From NCBI GenBank assembly GCA_900548545.1, contig URKX01000011.1, positions 1 to 60,626 of the forward strand: a stretch of 60,626 bases of DNA. Reading direction: 5' to 3'. The notes below the pieces were generated by a model. It was not told the DNA's origin. It made no database searches and saw only the letters and a list, made by a program, of their open reading frames with translations. This DNA comes from an uncultured Oscillospiraceae bacterium. GTDB lineage: Bacteria; Bacillota; Clostridia; Oscillospirales; Acutalibacteraceae. This document shows, piece by piece, positions 47,660 to 56,492 of the stretch (positions are counted from its first letter, which is position 1; every line of letters begins with the position of its first letter). The translations under genes were made by a program, and so were the position numbers.

Positions 47660-48241
47660 TTACTGTGCCTTTGCCACATCGCACCCCAGCTCGTCGATCT
47701 TTTCCCGCAGCTTCAGGTAATCTTCAAACGCAGCCGGCTTTTGGGCGGGGTTGCGCAGCAGGGCAGCGGGGTGGAGGGTGGCCATCATCAGGGTGCCGCC
47801 CTTGTCAAAGAAAATGCCGTGCTCCTTGGTGATCTTTAGATCCGGTTTGATCAGCTTTTGCCCGGCGATCCGCCCCAGGCACACCAGGATCTTGGGCCGC
47901 AGCAGGGCGAACTGGTTGCGCAGGTAGCCGATGCAGGCTTCCTGCTCCTGAGGCAGGGGGTCCCGGTTTTGGGGAGGCCGGCACTTGACGATGTTGGTGA
48001 TGTACACGTTGGTGTTCCGGTCCAAGTCTACGGCGGCCAGCATCTTATCCAGCAGCTGGCCGCCCCGGCCCACAAAGGGTTCCCCTTGCAGGTCTTCGTT
48101 TTCGCCGGGGCCTTCCCCCACAAACATCACCTTGGCCCTGGGGTTTCCCACGCCAAATACAACGTGGCGGCGGGTTTCGCACAGCCCGCACTTCCGGCAG
48201 GCCAGGCAGGTTTCTTCCAGTTCGTTCCAATGGTTCAGCAT
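47660..48241 (-). CDS. uracil-DNA glycosylase, family 4 (Fe-S type)
   Basis: The product has 193 residues. The Cys set CLACRKCGLCETR at the N-terminus and later Cys at KCRPP and LVCLGR fit the 4Fe-4S type. The active-site motif GEGPGENEDLQGEPFVGRGG and HPAALLRNP are diagnostic. It removes uracil from DNA. ATG 48241 follows AAGGAG on the minus strand. Confidence 0.93.
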   Translation of the reverse strand: MLNHWNELEETCLACRKCGLCETRRHVVFGVGNPRAKVMFVGEGPGENEDLQGEPFVGRGGQLLDKMLAAVDLDRNTNVYITNIVKCRPPQNRDPLPQEQEACIGYLRNQFALLRPKILVCLGRIAGQKLIKPDLKITKEHGIFFDKGGTLMMATLHPAALLRNPAQKPAAFEDYLKLREKIDELGCDVAKAQ

Positions 48242-48305
48242 AGCGTTCTCCTTGGTGTCAATTTCTTTTTTATTGTAGCACAGATGGGGAAGGTTGTAAA
48301 TTCCC

Positions 48306-48334
48306 TTGAATTTTCCGTCGCCTGGTAGTACAAT
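48306..48334 (+). promoter_or_regulatory. promoter of pduL
   Basis: TTGAAT (48306-48311) is 17 bases from TACAAT (48329-48334). Confidence 0.75.
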
Positions 48335-48374
48335 AAACTTGAACATTGCCGATTTTTCAAAGGAGGATTTATCC

Positions 48375-48941
48375 GTGAAAGTAATGGTTGAAACTTCCGC
48401 CCATCACGTCCATGTGTCCGAGGCGGATTTGGAAGCTCTGTTTGGCAAAGGGGCAACCCTCACCAACAAGAAAGACCTGTCCCAGCCTGGCCAGTTTGCC
48501 TGCGCTGAGAAGGTGGAAGTGGTGGGCCCCAAGGGCGCCATGAAAATGTCCATCCTGGGACCGACCCGTGTGGAAACCCAGGTGGAAATCTCCATGACCG
48601 ATGCCCGCAAGCTGGGAATTACCGCCCCTATCCGTGAGTCCGGCGACCTGGAAGGCACCCCCGGCTGTGTGCTCCGCGGGCCTGCTGGCGAAGTCACCAT
48701 CGAGAAGGGCGTCATCGTGGCTAAGCGCCACATCCACTTCAACCCCGATGAAGCCAAAGAGGCTGGTGTGGTGGATAAGCAGGTCGTGTCTGTGAAGGTG
48801 GATTACAATGGCCGTGGCCTGACCTTTGGCGATGTGGTTTGCCGCGTCAGCCCCAAGTATGCCCTGGCTATGCACGTGGATACCGACGAAGCCAACGCGG
48901 CTGGCCTGCCTGGTACCGTGGACGGCGAGATCATCCTGTAA
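48375..48941 (+). CDS. pduL: phosphate propanoyltransferase (PduL/PTAC family)
   Basis: The product has 188 residues. The two zinc-binding His motifs are ETSAHHVHVSEADLEALFGKG-like at the N-terminus and AKRHIHFNPDEAK in the second half. The C-terminal GLTFGDVVCRVSPKYALAMH is typical. It converts acyl-CoA and phosphate to acyl phosphate, and in Clostridia it often serves as phosphotransacetylase. GTG 48375 follows AAAGGAGG. No microcompartment genes are nearby. Confidence 0.93.
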   Translation: MKVMVETSAHHVHVSEADLEALFGKGATLTNKKDLSQPGQFACAEKVEVVGPKGAMKMSILGPTRVETQVEISMTDARKLGITAPIRESGDLEGTPGCVLRGPAGEVTIEKGVIVAKRHIHFNPDEAKEAGVVDKQVVSVKVDYNGRGLTFGDVVCRVSPKYALAMHVDTDEANAAGLPGTVDGEIIL

Positions 48942-49050
48942 CACGTTTTTAGAACCGCGCAGTGCCGGCGGATGAGGGTGAATCCCCCGTCTGTTGGGCG
49001 GCCTTGCGCATCCTGTGCGGTTTGCCTGCTGTAAGTGTGGGAACATAGGA

Positions 49051-49078
49051 AAAGCCCCGGTGATCCCGGGGCTTTTTT
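49051..49078. terminator. terminator between pduL and the APH-like gene
   Basis: GCCCCGG (49054-49060) pairs with CCGGGGC (49066-49072), flanked by A and T runs. Confidence 0.88.
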
Positions 49079-49949
49079 AATGCTCTTTTGCAGGTTGGTA
49101 CCAGTGGGGCACAAAGCGTTTCATGTTGTCATACCAGCCCAGCACCTCTGCGGCCTGCTTCCGCATGGTGGTGATCTCTCCCTCCCCATAGGGGATGGAC
49201 CAGGGCAGGCTGCTCAACGTGTTGCTGGCAATGTACAGGGCCAGCAGTTTCCAAAATTCCAGAGGAGGCTCCCCACCAAAGTAGCCGTCCACCATGCCGG
49301 AGGCAAACGCCGGGGCCGCCTGGGCGCACCAGACGATCCGGTTGAATTCCTCCCAGGGGTCACCCCAGTCGAAACGGTCAAAGTCAATGACGGTAAGCTT
49401 GCCGTCCCACAGCATCATATTTCCCACGTGGTAGTCCCCGTGCTGCCGGCATTGGGGCCGTCCCGCCAAGTATTGCCGGTTCTCTTCTAAATACTGGATG
49501 AAGGCGTCCCCGTTCTCATATTGCAGCGGGCATTCCCGGTACTGCCGGATTTTCCGGTCGATCTTCTGGTTAAAACGTTGTTCCCAGTTTTCTACACCTT
49601 CCGGCGCGGGGAAGCGGTGAAGCTGCTTTAAGATTTTCCCTGCATCCAACCCCAGGCTGCGCTGCTTTTCCTGGGGCAGTGCGGGGAGAGCATCGTTCAG
49701 CAGCTGCCCCGGAAGCCACTGCTCCCAAACGTATACCCCGTCTTCCCGGCGCTCAAACCCCAAGGGCTGGCTGACGGGCAGCCCCATTTCCCAGGCGCCC
49801 TGCTGCAGTTCTTGGGCCTTCCGCATCCGCTCTTCTTTTTCCAAGGGGCACACCCGCAGGAAGTATTCCCTCCCGTGGGCGTCCCAGGCGTGATACTTCT
49901 TGTCCCCGGACCATCCATAGTCTACGGGCTCTCGCTTTACAAATTCCAT
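49077..49949 (-). CDS. aminoglycoside/choline kinase-family phosphotransferase
   Basis: The product has 290 residues. The catalytic loop QHGDYHVGNMMLWDGKL and the metal site VIDFDRFDWGDPWEEF identify the family. An N-terminal lobe with GDKKYHAWDA is less conserved. Members phosphorylate small molecules such as choline, sugars or antibiotics; the substrate is unknown and resistance should not be assumed. ATG 49949 follows AAAGGAGG. prfC lies upstream. Confidence 0.88.
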   Translation of the reverse strand: MEFVKREPVDYGWSGDKKYHAWDAHGREYFLRVCPLEKEERMRKAQELQQGAWEMGLPVSQPLGFERREDGVYVWEQWLPGQLLNDALPALPQEKQRSLGLDAGKILKQLHRFPAPEGVENWEQRFNQKIDRKIRQYRECPLQYENGDAFIQYLEENRQYLAGRPQCRQHGDYHVGNMMLWDGKLTVIDFDRFDWGDPWEEFNRIVWCAQAAPAFASGMVDGYFGGEPPLEFWKLLALYIASNTLSSLPWSIPYGEGEITTMRKQAAEVLGWYDNMKRFVPHWYQPAKEH

Positions 49950-50002
49950 GCAGGGAACCTCCTTTGCAAAAACTGCCGGAGCACTGGCCCCGGCAGCATT
50001 TT

Positions 50003-51598
50003 TTAGTTTTTGCTGAATTCCGACAGCTGCAGCCCTTCGTTGTGCTCTAACGCCCAGTTGATGCTCCACTGGTTGGAGAACAGCAGCAGGTAACGGCCCT
50101 TCATGTCCTGGACCTTCTTGGTGTCGGAGGTCAGGTTCAGCTTCTTCAGGTCGATCTCCTCGTTGTCGATCCACCGGATGTAGGAATAGGGCAGCGTCTG
50201 CATGGTGATGTCCACGTTGTACTCGTTTTCCATCCGGTACTGGAACACGTCGAATTGGAGGCTGCCCACCACGCCCACAATAATTTCTTCCATGCCGGCG
50301 CCAATTTCCTGGAAGATCTGGATAGCGCCTTCCTGGGCGATCTGGGTGGCGCCTTTGACGAACTGTTTGCGCTTCATGGTGTCCTTTTGACGCACCAGGC
50401 TGAACAGTTCCGGGGCAAAGGTGGGGATGCCTTCAAACTGGATTTTTTTCCCAGGGGAGCAGAGGGTGTCGCCAATGGAGAACACACCCGGGTCAAACAC
50501 GCCAATGATATCCCCGGCGTAGGCTTCTTCGATGATCTCCCGGCTCTGGGCCATCAGCTGCTGGGGCTGGGAAAGTTTTACCTTCCGCCCGCCTTGGACG
50601 TGGTCCACTTCCATGCCCTTTTCAAATTTGCCGCTGCAAATGCGGATAAAGGCAATCCGGTCCCGGTGGGCTTTGTTCATGTTGGCCTGGATCTTAAAGA
50701 CAAAGGCGGAGAAGCTGGGGCTGAAAGGATCCACCACGCCCTCGCCGGTGGTCCGGGGGAGGGGTGGGGTGGTCAGCTTTAAAAAACTTTCCAGGAAGGG
50801 CTCCACGCCGAAGTTGGTCAGGGCAGAGCCAAAGAACACCGGGGAGAGCTTGCCGTGACGCACCTTTTCCAGGTCGAAGTCGTAACCCGCCCCGTCGATC
50901 AGCTCCACATCGTCCCGCAGGGTGTCGTACAAGTACTCGCCCAGGGCATCCTTCAAGCCTGGGTCTTCCAGGGAGAAGTCCCGCTCTTTGGCCTCTTTCC
51001 GGCCGGCGTTGTCCCCGTCCGGTTCAAATTGGAGCACCTGTTTCCGCTCCCGGTCGTACACGCCTTTGAAGTCCACCCCGGAACCGATGGGCCAGTTCAT
51101 GGGGTAGGTGCCAATGCCCAGTTCTTTTTCGATCTCGTCCAGCAGGTCGTAGGGGCTGCGGGAATCCCGGTCCATCTTGTTGATAAAGGTGAAAATGGGG
51201 ATGTCCCGCATGACGCAGACTTTGAACAGCTTGCGGGTCTGGGCCTCCACGCCCTTGGAGGCGTCAATGACCATCACCGCAGAGTCCGCTGCCATCAGGG
51301 TGCGGTAGGTGTCCTCAGAGAAGTCCTGGTGACCGGGGGTGTCCAGGATGTTGATGCAGTAGCCGTCGTACTGGAACTGCATCACGGAAGAGGTGACGGA
51401 AATGCCTCTTTGCTTTTCAATTTCCATCCAGTCGGACACAGCGTGGCGGGAGTTGCGTTTGCCCTTTACCATGCCTGCCAGGGTGATGGCACCGCCGTAC
51501 AGCAGGAATTTTTCCGTCAAAGTGGTTTTACCGGCGTCCGGGTGGGAGATGATGGCAAAAGTCCTCCGGCGCTGGATCTCGCTTTTCAAATCAGGCAA
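50003..51598 (-). CDS. prfC: peptide chain release factor 3
   Basis: The product has 531 residues. The GTPase shows SHPDAGKTTLTEKFL, DTPGHQDFSEDTYR and NKMDRDSRSPYDLL. It removes RF1 and RF2 from the ribosome after termination. TTG 51598 follows GAAAGGATGG. The APH-like gene follows on the same strand. Confidence 0.95.
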   Translation of the reverse strand: MPDLKSEIQRRRTFAIISHPDAGKTTLTEKFLLYGGAITLAGMVKGKRNSRHAVSDWMEIEKQRGISVTSSVMQFQYDGYCINILDTPGHQDFSEDTYRTLMAADSAVMVIDASKGVEAQTRKLFKVCVMRDIPIFTFINKMDRDSRSPYDLLDEIEKELGIGTYPMNWPIGSGVDFKGVYDRERKQVLQFEPDGDNAGRKEAKERDFSLEDPGLKDALGEYLYDTLRDDVELIDGAGYDFDLEKVRHGKLSPVFFGSALTNFGVEPFLESFLKLTTPPLPRTTGEGVVDPFSPSFSAFVFKIQANMNKAHRDRIAFIRICSGKFEKGMEVDHVQGGRKVKLSQPQQLMAQSREIIEEAYAGDIIGVFDPGVFSIGDTLCSPGKKIQFEGIPTFAPELFSLVRQKDTMKRKQFVKGATQIAQEGAIQIFQEIGAGMEEIIVGVVGSLQFDVFQYRMENEYNVDITMQTLPYSYIRWIDNEEIDLKKLNLTSDTKKVQDMKGRYLLLFSNQWSINWALEHNEGLQLSEFSKN

Positions 51599-51795
51599 AA
51601 TAAGCCATCCTTTCTCAAATGGGATTCATCAATGGAAAGCTGTGTGGTGGCAGGTTGTTACATGGGGATTCCCTCACTTTTTGTAAGCTGGTCCGAAACT
51701 TAAATATTATACCACGGGATATTTTGAAACGCAAGACTATCCCAGGCATAGCGGAAAGATTTCTCGCGTATGTTCCCATAAAAGGGGGCGGGGCT

Positions 51796-51876
51796 GTGTA
51801 CTTGATCATTTTGGGGGTGTATGTGGCAGCGGCGGTGGTGGCGGCATGGTTGGTTGCCTTGGCTCATCGGAGATGA
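51796..51876 (+). CDS. possible 26-residue single-pass membrane peptide
   Basis: GTG 51796 after AAAGGGGGCGGGG opens a frame YLIILGVYVAAAVVAAWLVA followed by LAHRR and a stop, one membrane helix with a basic end. A perfect hairpin follows at 51889. No promoter is clear and no family is known. Confidence 0.3.
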   Translation: MYLIILGVYVAAAVVAAWLVALAHRR

Positions 51877-51888
51877 AACAGGGAATAA

Positions 51889-51923
51889 GAGGGGCCCAGG
51901 CGGAAACCCGCCTGGGCCCCTCT
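51889..51923. terminator. perfect 15-bp hairpin between the small peptide and the PAP2-like gene
   Basis: GAGGGGCCCAGGCGG (51889-51903) pairs with CCGCCTGGGCCCCTC (51908-51922) around AAAC. T runs are weak on both sides, but the position suits a convergent terminator. Confidence 0.7.
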
Positions 51924-51930
51924 TGCCCCG

Positions 51931-52425
51931 TCAAAATAGGCGAAAACCGCCCTGCCGGATGATCTGGCCCAGAAAGGCGATGACAATTCCAAGAACGGCG
52001 CCGCAGATGACTTCGATGACGCGGTGGCCCAGGGACTCGTTGAGCTTGGGGATCAAGTCGTTGAGGTTTTTTTCATGGTCGTTGACATCCCCGCTGTCCA
52101 GGTATTCTACGATCTGGTTGATTGCCTTAGCGTGGAGGCCGGCTGCCCACCGCACGCCGGTGGCGTCGTACATGACGATCAGCGCCACAATGAACGCCAA
52201 GGCGAAAACGGGGGATTGGAACCCATAGATGAAATAGGAGGTGAGTACCACCGAGCAGCACACCGCCGAATGGGAACTGGGCATCCCGCCGGCACCCGCC
52301 AAGCGTTGCCGGTTGAAAGAGCGGTGTTTCACCGCGTCCAATAATGTTTTGATCGCTTGCGCGCTGATCCAGGAGATCACGCCCGCGTTGATAAGGGGGT
52401 TGGAGAAAAAAATTGAAAAATCCAT
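51931..52425 (-). CDS. divergent PAP2-family membrane protein (YuiD type)
   Basis: The product has 164 residues with four membrane segments. AGAGGMPSSHSAVCCSVVLT carries the conserved Ser-His-Ser; YDATGVRWAAGLHAKAINQI and the C-terminal ESLGHRVIEVICGAVLGIV follow. It belongs to the DUF212/YuiD group related to acid phosphatases; the substrate is unknown. The start follows AAGGCGGAA. Confidence 0.9.
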   Translation of the reverse strand: MDFSIFFSNPLINAGVISWISAQAIKTLLDAVKHRSFNRQRLAGAGGMPSSHSAVCCSVVLTSYFIYGFQSPVFALAFIVALIVMYDATGVRWAAGLHAKAINQIVEYLDSGDVNDHEKNLNDLIPKLNESLGHRVIEVICGAVLGIVIAFLGQIIRQGGFRLF

Positions 52426-52587
52426 ATATAGTTCCGCCTTGCCGCAAAGGGTACTTTAATTTTATGATACCATATCCACTCAGGAGGGTCAACCAGAATT
52501 CCCTGGGGAGGAGAATTTCTATCTAAATTACGATATCTGAAAAAATTCAACTTTTTATGGGGGCTGTTTCAACCAAAAGTCCCGCCC

Positions 52588-52616
52588 TTGCAATCCAACG
52601 GTTGCTGTGCTAAACT
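52588..52616 (+). promoter_or_regulatory. promoter of queH
   Basis: TTGCAA (52588-52593) is 17 bases from TAAACT (52611-52616). No preQ1 riboswitch is visible upstream. Confidence 0.65.
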
Positions 52617-52652
52617 TTTGAAGGACAAAAACTAACTTTGCGAGGTGGGGAT

Positions 52653-53303
52653 ATGCCTGGGCCAACGCGGAATTATTCCAAAGAGTTAGAGCGGTTGCTG
52701 CAAACCCTCCCGGAGCAGGGGACAACGCCGTCCCTGCTGCTTCATGCTTGCTGTGCGCCTTGTTCCAGCGCGGTGCTGGAGTACCTGTCCCAGCATTTTG
52801 CTATTACGCTTCTCTATTATAACCCCAATATCGCCCCCTATGAAGAGTACCAGAAGCGGGAGGCGGAATTGCGGCGGCTTGTTTCTGAAATGGATTTTGT
52901 CCACCCTGTGGCGCTTTTGCCCTGCGGGTATGAGGGACAGGCCTTTGTGGAGGCGGCACGGGGGCTGGAGCAGGAGCCGGAAGGCGGTAAGCGGTGCGAG
53001 GCTTGTTTCCGGCTGCGGTTGGAGTATACCGCCCGGGAAGCCGCCCGCCTCCACTTTGATTACTACACCACTACCCTGAGCATCTCCCCGCTGAAAAACG
53101 CCCAGCTTTTAAACCAGCTGGGGGAGGAGCTGGGGGGGAAGTACGGGGTGCGCCACCTGCCCTCGGATTTTAAAAAGAAAGATGGTTATAAGCGTTCGGT
53201 AGAGCTGTCCAAAGAGTACGGGCTCTACCGCCAGGATTATTGCGGCTGCGGCTTTTCAAAAGCCCAGCGCCAGCGGGAAAAAGAAGAAAGGAAGGAACCC
53301 TAA
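52653..53303 (+). CDS. queH: epoxyqueuosine reductase QueH
   Basis: The product has 216 residues. The metal-binding LLHACCAPCSSAVLEYL and CEACFRLRLEYTAREA, plus YCGCGFS at the end, match QueH (formerly DUF208). It performs the last step of queuosine synthesis in tRNA. ATG 52653 follows GAGGTGGGG. The amidohydrolase gene starts at the next base after its stop, so the two form an operon. Confidence 0.93.
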   Translation: MPGPTRNYSKELERLLQTLPEQGTTPSLLLHACCAPCSSAVLEYLSQHFAITLLYYNPNIAPYEEYQKREAELRRLVSEMDFVHPVALLPCGYEGQAFVEAARGLEQEPEGGKRCEACFRLRLEYTAREAARLHFDYYTTTLSISPLKNAQLLNQLGEELGGKYGVRHLPSDFKKKDGYKRSVELSKEYGLYRQDYCGCGFSKAQRQREKEERKEP

Positions 53304-54122
53304 GTGTCTGTGTTTCATCAAGGGGCGGCCTATCCGGTAGCGGATGCCCACGCCCACATCTATCCGGGAAAGATCGCGGAAAAGGCCACCGGCTCCGTGG
53401 GGGATTTTTACCATATCCCCATGCAGAATGTGGGCTTGCCCCATGTGCTGGCCCAGCGTGGCGCCGAGGCCGGCATCGACCGGTTCCTGGTGTGCTCTGT
53501 GGCCACCAAGGTAGAACAGGTGCGCTCCATCAACCAGTTTATCCAGGAAAAATGCCGGAAGTACCCGCAGTTTACCGGCCTGGGCGCTTGGCATCAGGAT
53601 ATCCAAGACATTGCCGGGGAAATGGATGACATCCAAAGCCGGGGCCTGAAAGGTATTAAGCTCCACCCGGATTTTCAGAAATTCTGCATTGACGACGAGC
53701 GGATGCTTCCCGTCTATGAGGAGGCCCACCGCCGGGGGCTGCCCATCCTGTTCCACACCGGCGACAGCCGCACCGACTTTTCCACCCCCCGCCGGCTGAT
53801 GAACGTGGTGGAGAAGATCCCGGGATTTACTTGTATTGCCGCCCACTTGGGAGGCTACAGCGAGTGGGAGGATGCCCGCCGGGAGCTTTCCGGAACCAAT
53901 GTGTACATCGACACTTCCAGTTCCCTGTTTACGGTTTCCCCGGAACAGGCCCGGAAGAGTATCGAGCATTTTGGCATTGACCACACCCTGTTCGGCACGG
54001 ATTTCCCCATGTGGAACCCCAAAGAGGAGCTGGAGCGGTTCTTTGCCCTGGGTTACGGGGAAGAGGACAACCGGAAGATGCTTTACGAAAACTTTGCCCG
54101 CCTGTTCCATCTGGAAGGCTAA
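53304..54122 (+). CDS. amidohydrolase (Amidohydro_2 type)
   Basis: The product has 272 residues. Motifs ADAHAHIYPGKIA, GIKLHPDFQKFC, LFHTGDSRTDF, CIAAHLGGYSEW and LFGTDFPMW are the metal ligands of the TIM barrel. It resembles the gene at 18372-19172 in length and motif order. The substrate is unknown. GTG 53304 follows AGGAA, directly after the queH stop; the next gene starts at the base after its stop. Confidence 0.88.
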   Translation: MSVFHQGAAYPVADAHAHIYPGKIAEKATGSVGDFYHIPMQNVGLPHVLAQRGAEAGIDRFLVCSVATKVEQVRSINQFIQEKCRKYPQFTGLGAWHQDIQDIAGEMDDIQSRGLKGIKLHPDFQKFCIDDERMLPVYEEAHRRGLPILFHTGDSRTDFSTPRRLMNVVEKIPGFTCIAAHLGGYSEWEDARRELSGTNVYIDTSSSLFTVSPEQARKSIEHFGIDHTLFGTDFPMWNPKEELERFFALGYGEEDNRKMLYENFARLFHLEG

Positions 54123-54887
54123 ATGGAGCAGGAGCGGTTTTTAGAGGCTTGCCGCTGGGCCACCTCCCGGGAGAATACCCGGCAGGGCATCGGCACCTTG
54201 GGAGAAAAGACGCTGCACAGCGCGGTGAAGTATTATTTCCAGCCGGACCCGGACATGAGGGAAGTCCCTGTGGGGCCCTTTGTGGCCGATGCCTTGGTGG
54301 ACGGCGGCGTGGTGGAAGTGCAGACCCGCTCCTTGTACCGGCTTTGCCCCAAGCTGGAGTATTTCCTCGCCCAGGGGAAGGCCACCGTGGTGTACCCTGT
54401 CCCAGCGAAAAAGACCGTGGTGTGGATCTCCCCGGAAGGGGACATGACGCCGCCCCGGAAAAGCCCTTTAAAGCCCACTGCGGGGCAGGTGCTGCCGGAG
54501 CTGTACGGCTTGCGGGAGTTCCTGGGCCATCCTGGGTTCTCCCTGTGCGTCCTGTTGTTGGAAGTGGAAGATTACCGCCTTCTAAACGGCTGGGGCCGGG
54601 ACAAGAAACGGGGGTCTACCCGCTACGAGCGGATGCCGGTTTCCCTGCTGCAAGAGGTGTGGGTGCGCTCCCCAGGGGAGTATGGGAAATTGATCCCCGA
54701 AAGCCTGCCGCCCCTGTTTACCAGCCGCGAGTTGGGACGCGCGGTGGGGGTGCCCTCCAAAAGGGCCAGCTCGGCTGCCAATGTCCTGCAAAGGGTGGGG
54801 GCCATCCGCCGGGAGGGAAAGCGGGGCGGCGCCTATCTGTATACCCGGGCGGGAACGCCCTGTGAAACGGCCGCAACCGGCGGCTGA
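54123..54887 (+). CDS. putative PD-(D/E)XK nuclease-fold protein with C-terminal winged helix
   Basis: The product has 254 residues. The segments GTLGEKTLHSAVKYYF, GPFVADALVDG and VVEVQTRSLYRL follow the order of the restriction-like core: acidic residue, Asp, then Glu-X-Gln. The C-terminal 60 residues (LFTSRELGRAVGVPSKRASS, AANVLQRVGAIRREG) look like a winged helix. I recall similar proteins as uncharacterised in Clostridia. It sits between the amidohydrolase and the VanZ-RDD gene. Nuclease activity is an inference. Confidence 0.6.
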   Translation: MEQERFLEACRWATSRENTRQGIGTLGEKTLHSAVKYYFQPDPDMREVPVGPFVADALVDGGVVEVQTRSLYRLCPKLEYFLAQGKATVVYPVPAKKTVVWISPEGDMTPPRKSPLKPTAGQVLPELYGLREFLGHPGFSLCVLLLEVEDYRLLNGWGRDKKRGSTRYERMPVSLLQEVWVRSPGEYGKLIPESLPPLFTSRELGRAVGVPSKRASSAANVLQRVGAIRREGKRGGAYLYTRAGTPCETAATGG

Positions 54888-54912
54888 ACCATGTTAAAGG
54901 AGATTTATCCCA

Positions 54913-56058
54913 ATGGATTTTTACCTGCGTGTGGTGGGGCAGGCGGTGCTGTTTTTCCCCGTTGCATCCGCGCTGATTGCCCTGCCTTTTCTCATCCATC
55001 ACTATCGGAAATATGGGGGCATGACCTTTGCCCGTTTTTTCCTCAGCTATTCCTTTGTGCTCTACGCGTTGTGCGCCTACTTTTTGGTGATCCTCCCCCT
55101 GCCCAGCCGGGAGGCAGTGGCCCAGATGACAGGCCCCAGTGTGCAGCTCATCCCGTTCAGCTTTTTCCGGGATCTGGGCAAGGAAACAGATTTCCTGCTA
55201 AACGACCCTTCCACCTATCTGCCGGCGTTGTTTTCCACATTTACGTTGCAGTTTGTGTTCAACATCGCATTGCTGGGGCCGCTGGGATTCTATTTGCGAT
55301 ACTACTTCCGGCGCAGCCTGGGGCAAGCGGTGTTGCTTTCTTTGGGCGTGAGCCTGTTTTTTGAGCTGACCCAGCTTTCAGGCTTGTATGGGTATTATCC
55401 CCGGGCCTATCGCCTGTTCGATGTGGACGACCTGATTTGCAATACGTTGGGCGGATTGTTGGGGTACCTTCTCACGGGTCCGCTGATGCGTGTGCTCCCC
55501 GACCGGGGAAAGATCGACCAGCGCTCCTACCAAAAGGGGGAGAGGGTCACCTTTACCCGGCGCTGCCTCTCCTTTTTTGTGGATTTGATCTTTGTGGATT
55601 TGTTGTGGGGGGTGTTGTCCGCTATATTGCCCAAGCTTCCCTTTTCTTTTCCCTTCGCCCTGGCGTATTTGCTGTATTTTGGGTTGTTTCAGTGGGCCTG
55701 TAAGGGAAAAAGCCTGGGGAAGCGCCTGACAAAAATCTGCGTCGTCAATCAGGACGGTTCCCGGGTGCTGTTGTGGCGCTGCCTGCTTCGGTACGGGATA
55801 TTAGTGGCGTGTTTCTATGCCTATGGGGGTGTGGCTGCGTTGTTCCGCTTGCTGCCCTTGGGTTCGGAAGTGGTCATGTTGTTCCTGGTGGCGCTGTGGT
55901 TTTTGGGAGGGCTGTTCCTTCTGTTGCTGGAAACCGTGTTGAACCGCTCTTCCTCCACCGGGAGGGACTATCTCTATGGCCGGCTGTCCGGTACACGGCT
56001 GATGAGCACTGTGCTCCGCCAGCCGTTTGAACCTGCCACACCTGCTGCGAAAGGATGA
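54913..56058 (+). CDS. VanZ-RDD fusion membrane protein
   Basis: The product has 381 residues. The N-terminal half is VanZ-like (YALCAYFLVILPLPSRE, LIPFSFFRDLGKE, NIALLGPLGFYLRYYFRR, FELTQLSGLYGYYPRAYRLF and DVDDLICNTLGGLLGYLL). The C-terminal half is an RDD domain (FTRRCLSFFVDLIFVDLL, GKSLGKRLTKICVVNQDGSR). VanZ proteins give modest teicoplanin tolerance in some settings. The fusion is uncommon to me. ATG 54913 follows AAAGGAG. Confidence 0.85.
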   Translation: MDFYLRVVGQAVLFFPVASALIALPFLIHHYRKYGGMTFARFFLSYSFVLYALCAYFLVILPLPSREAVAQMTGPSVQLIPFSFFRDLGKETDFLLNDPSTYLPALFSTFTLQFVFNIALLGPLGFYLRYYFRRSLGQAVLLSLGVSLFFELTQLSGLYGYYPRAYRLFDVDDLICNTLGGLLGYLLTGPLMRVLPDRGKIDQRSYQKGERVTFTRRCLSFFVDLIFVDLLWGVLSAILPKLPFSFPFALAYLLYFGLFQWACKGKSLGKRLTKICVVNQDGSRVLLWRCLLRYGILVACFYAYGGVAALFRLLPLGSEVVMLFLVALWFLGGLFLLLLETVLNRSSSTGRDYLYGRLSGTRLMSTVLRQPFEPATPAAKG

Positions 56059-56064
56059 TTTTCC

Positions 56065-56334
56065 ATGGAACGCCAATTGGAACTGCAAAAATTCCACTAC
56101 TTTGATGAGGGCAATACCTATGTGGGCCAAAAGACCAAAGACCTGGGTCAGGGGAAGCTGCTCCGGTATTTAGTTAAGCCGGACAAAGAGAATGCCCTGC
56201 TGCTGGCTTACTCCTGGACAGAGGACCTGTGTTTTGAGCGGTCACATGAAAAACAAGAGCGCCAGTACCCTCTCTCCGAAGAGGGGTTGGAGCAGGCGGT
56301 GGAGTGGCTGGAAAGCCAGTATGCCGCTTTGTAA
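56065..56334 (+). CDS. hypothetical 89-residue protein
   Basis: A soluble, charged protein: MERQLELQKFHYFDEGNTYV, LLRYLVKPDKENALLLAYSW and EEGLEQAVEWLESQY. No family is recognised. It follows the VanZ-RDD gene by seven bases and ends before a perfect terminator, so it is the last gene of that transcript. Confidence 0.7.
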   Translation: MERQLELQKFHYFDEGNTYVGQKTKDLGQGKLLRYLVKPDKENALLLAYSWTEDLCFERSHEKQERQYPLSEEGLEQAVEWLESQYAAL

Positions 56335-56348
56335 GAAAAAATGGGAAA

Positions 56349-56382
56349 AGGGGCCGCTGGTTTTGCAGCGGCCCCTCTTTGT
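56349..56382 (+). terminator. rho-independent terminator
   Basis: AGGGGCCGCTG (56349-56359) pairs perfectly with CAGCGGCCCCT (56366-56376) around GTTTTG, followed by CTTTGT. Confidence 0.85.
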
Positions 56383-56425
56383 GTCTCCTGGCGGGAACTT
56401 TTTCTAAAAAGTGGAGGGAATCCTC

Positions 56426-56476
56426 TTGACAAACAGAAAAAAACAGCGTATCTTATATATGAACAATCGCTCATAT
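56426..56476 (+). promoter_or_regulatory. promoter and ArsR/SmtB-type operator
   Basis: TTGACA (56426-56431) is 17 bases from TATCTT (56449-56454). The imperfect palindrome ATATGAACAATCGCTCATAT (56457-56476) follows, with perfect ATATGA/TCATAT arms. This is the typical operator shape of SmtB/CzrA-type repressors, so the next gene probably represses itself and the P-type ATPase. Confidence 0.85.
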
Positions 56477-56492
56477 GAAAGGATGTTGTGAA

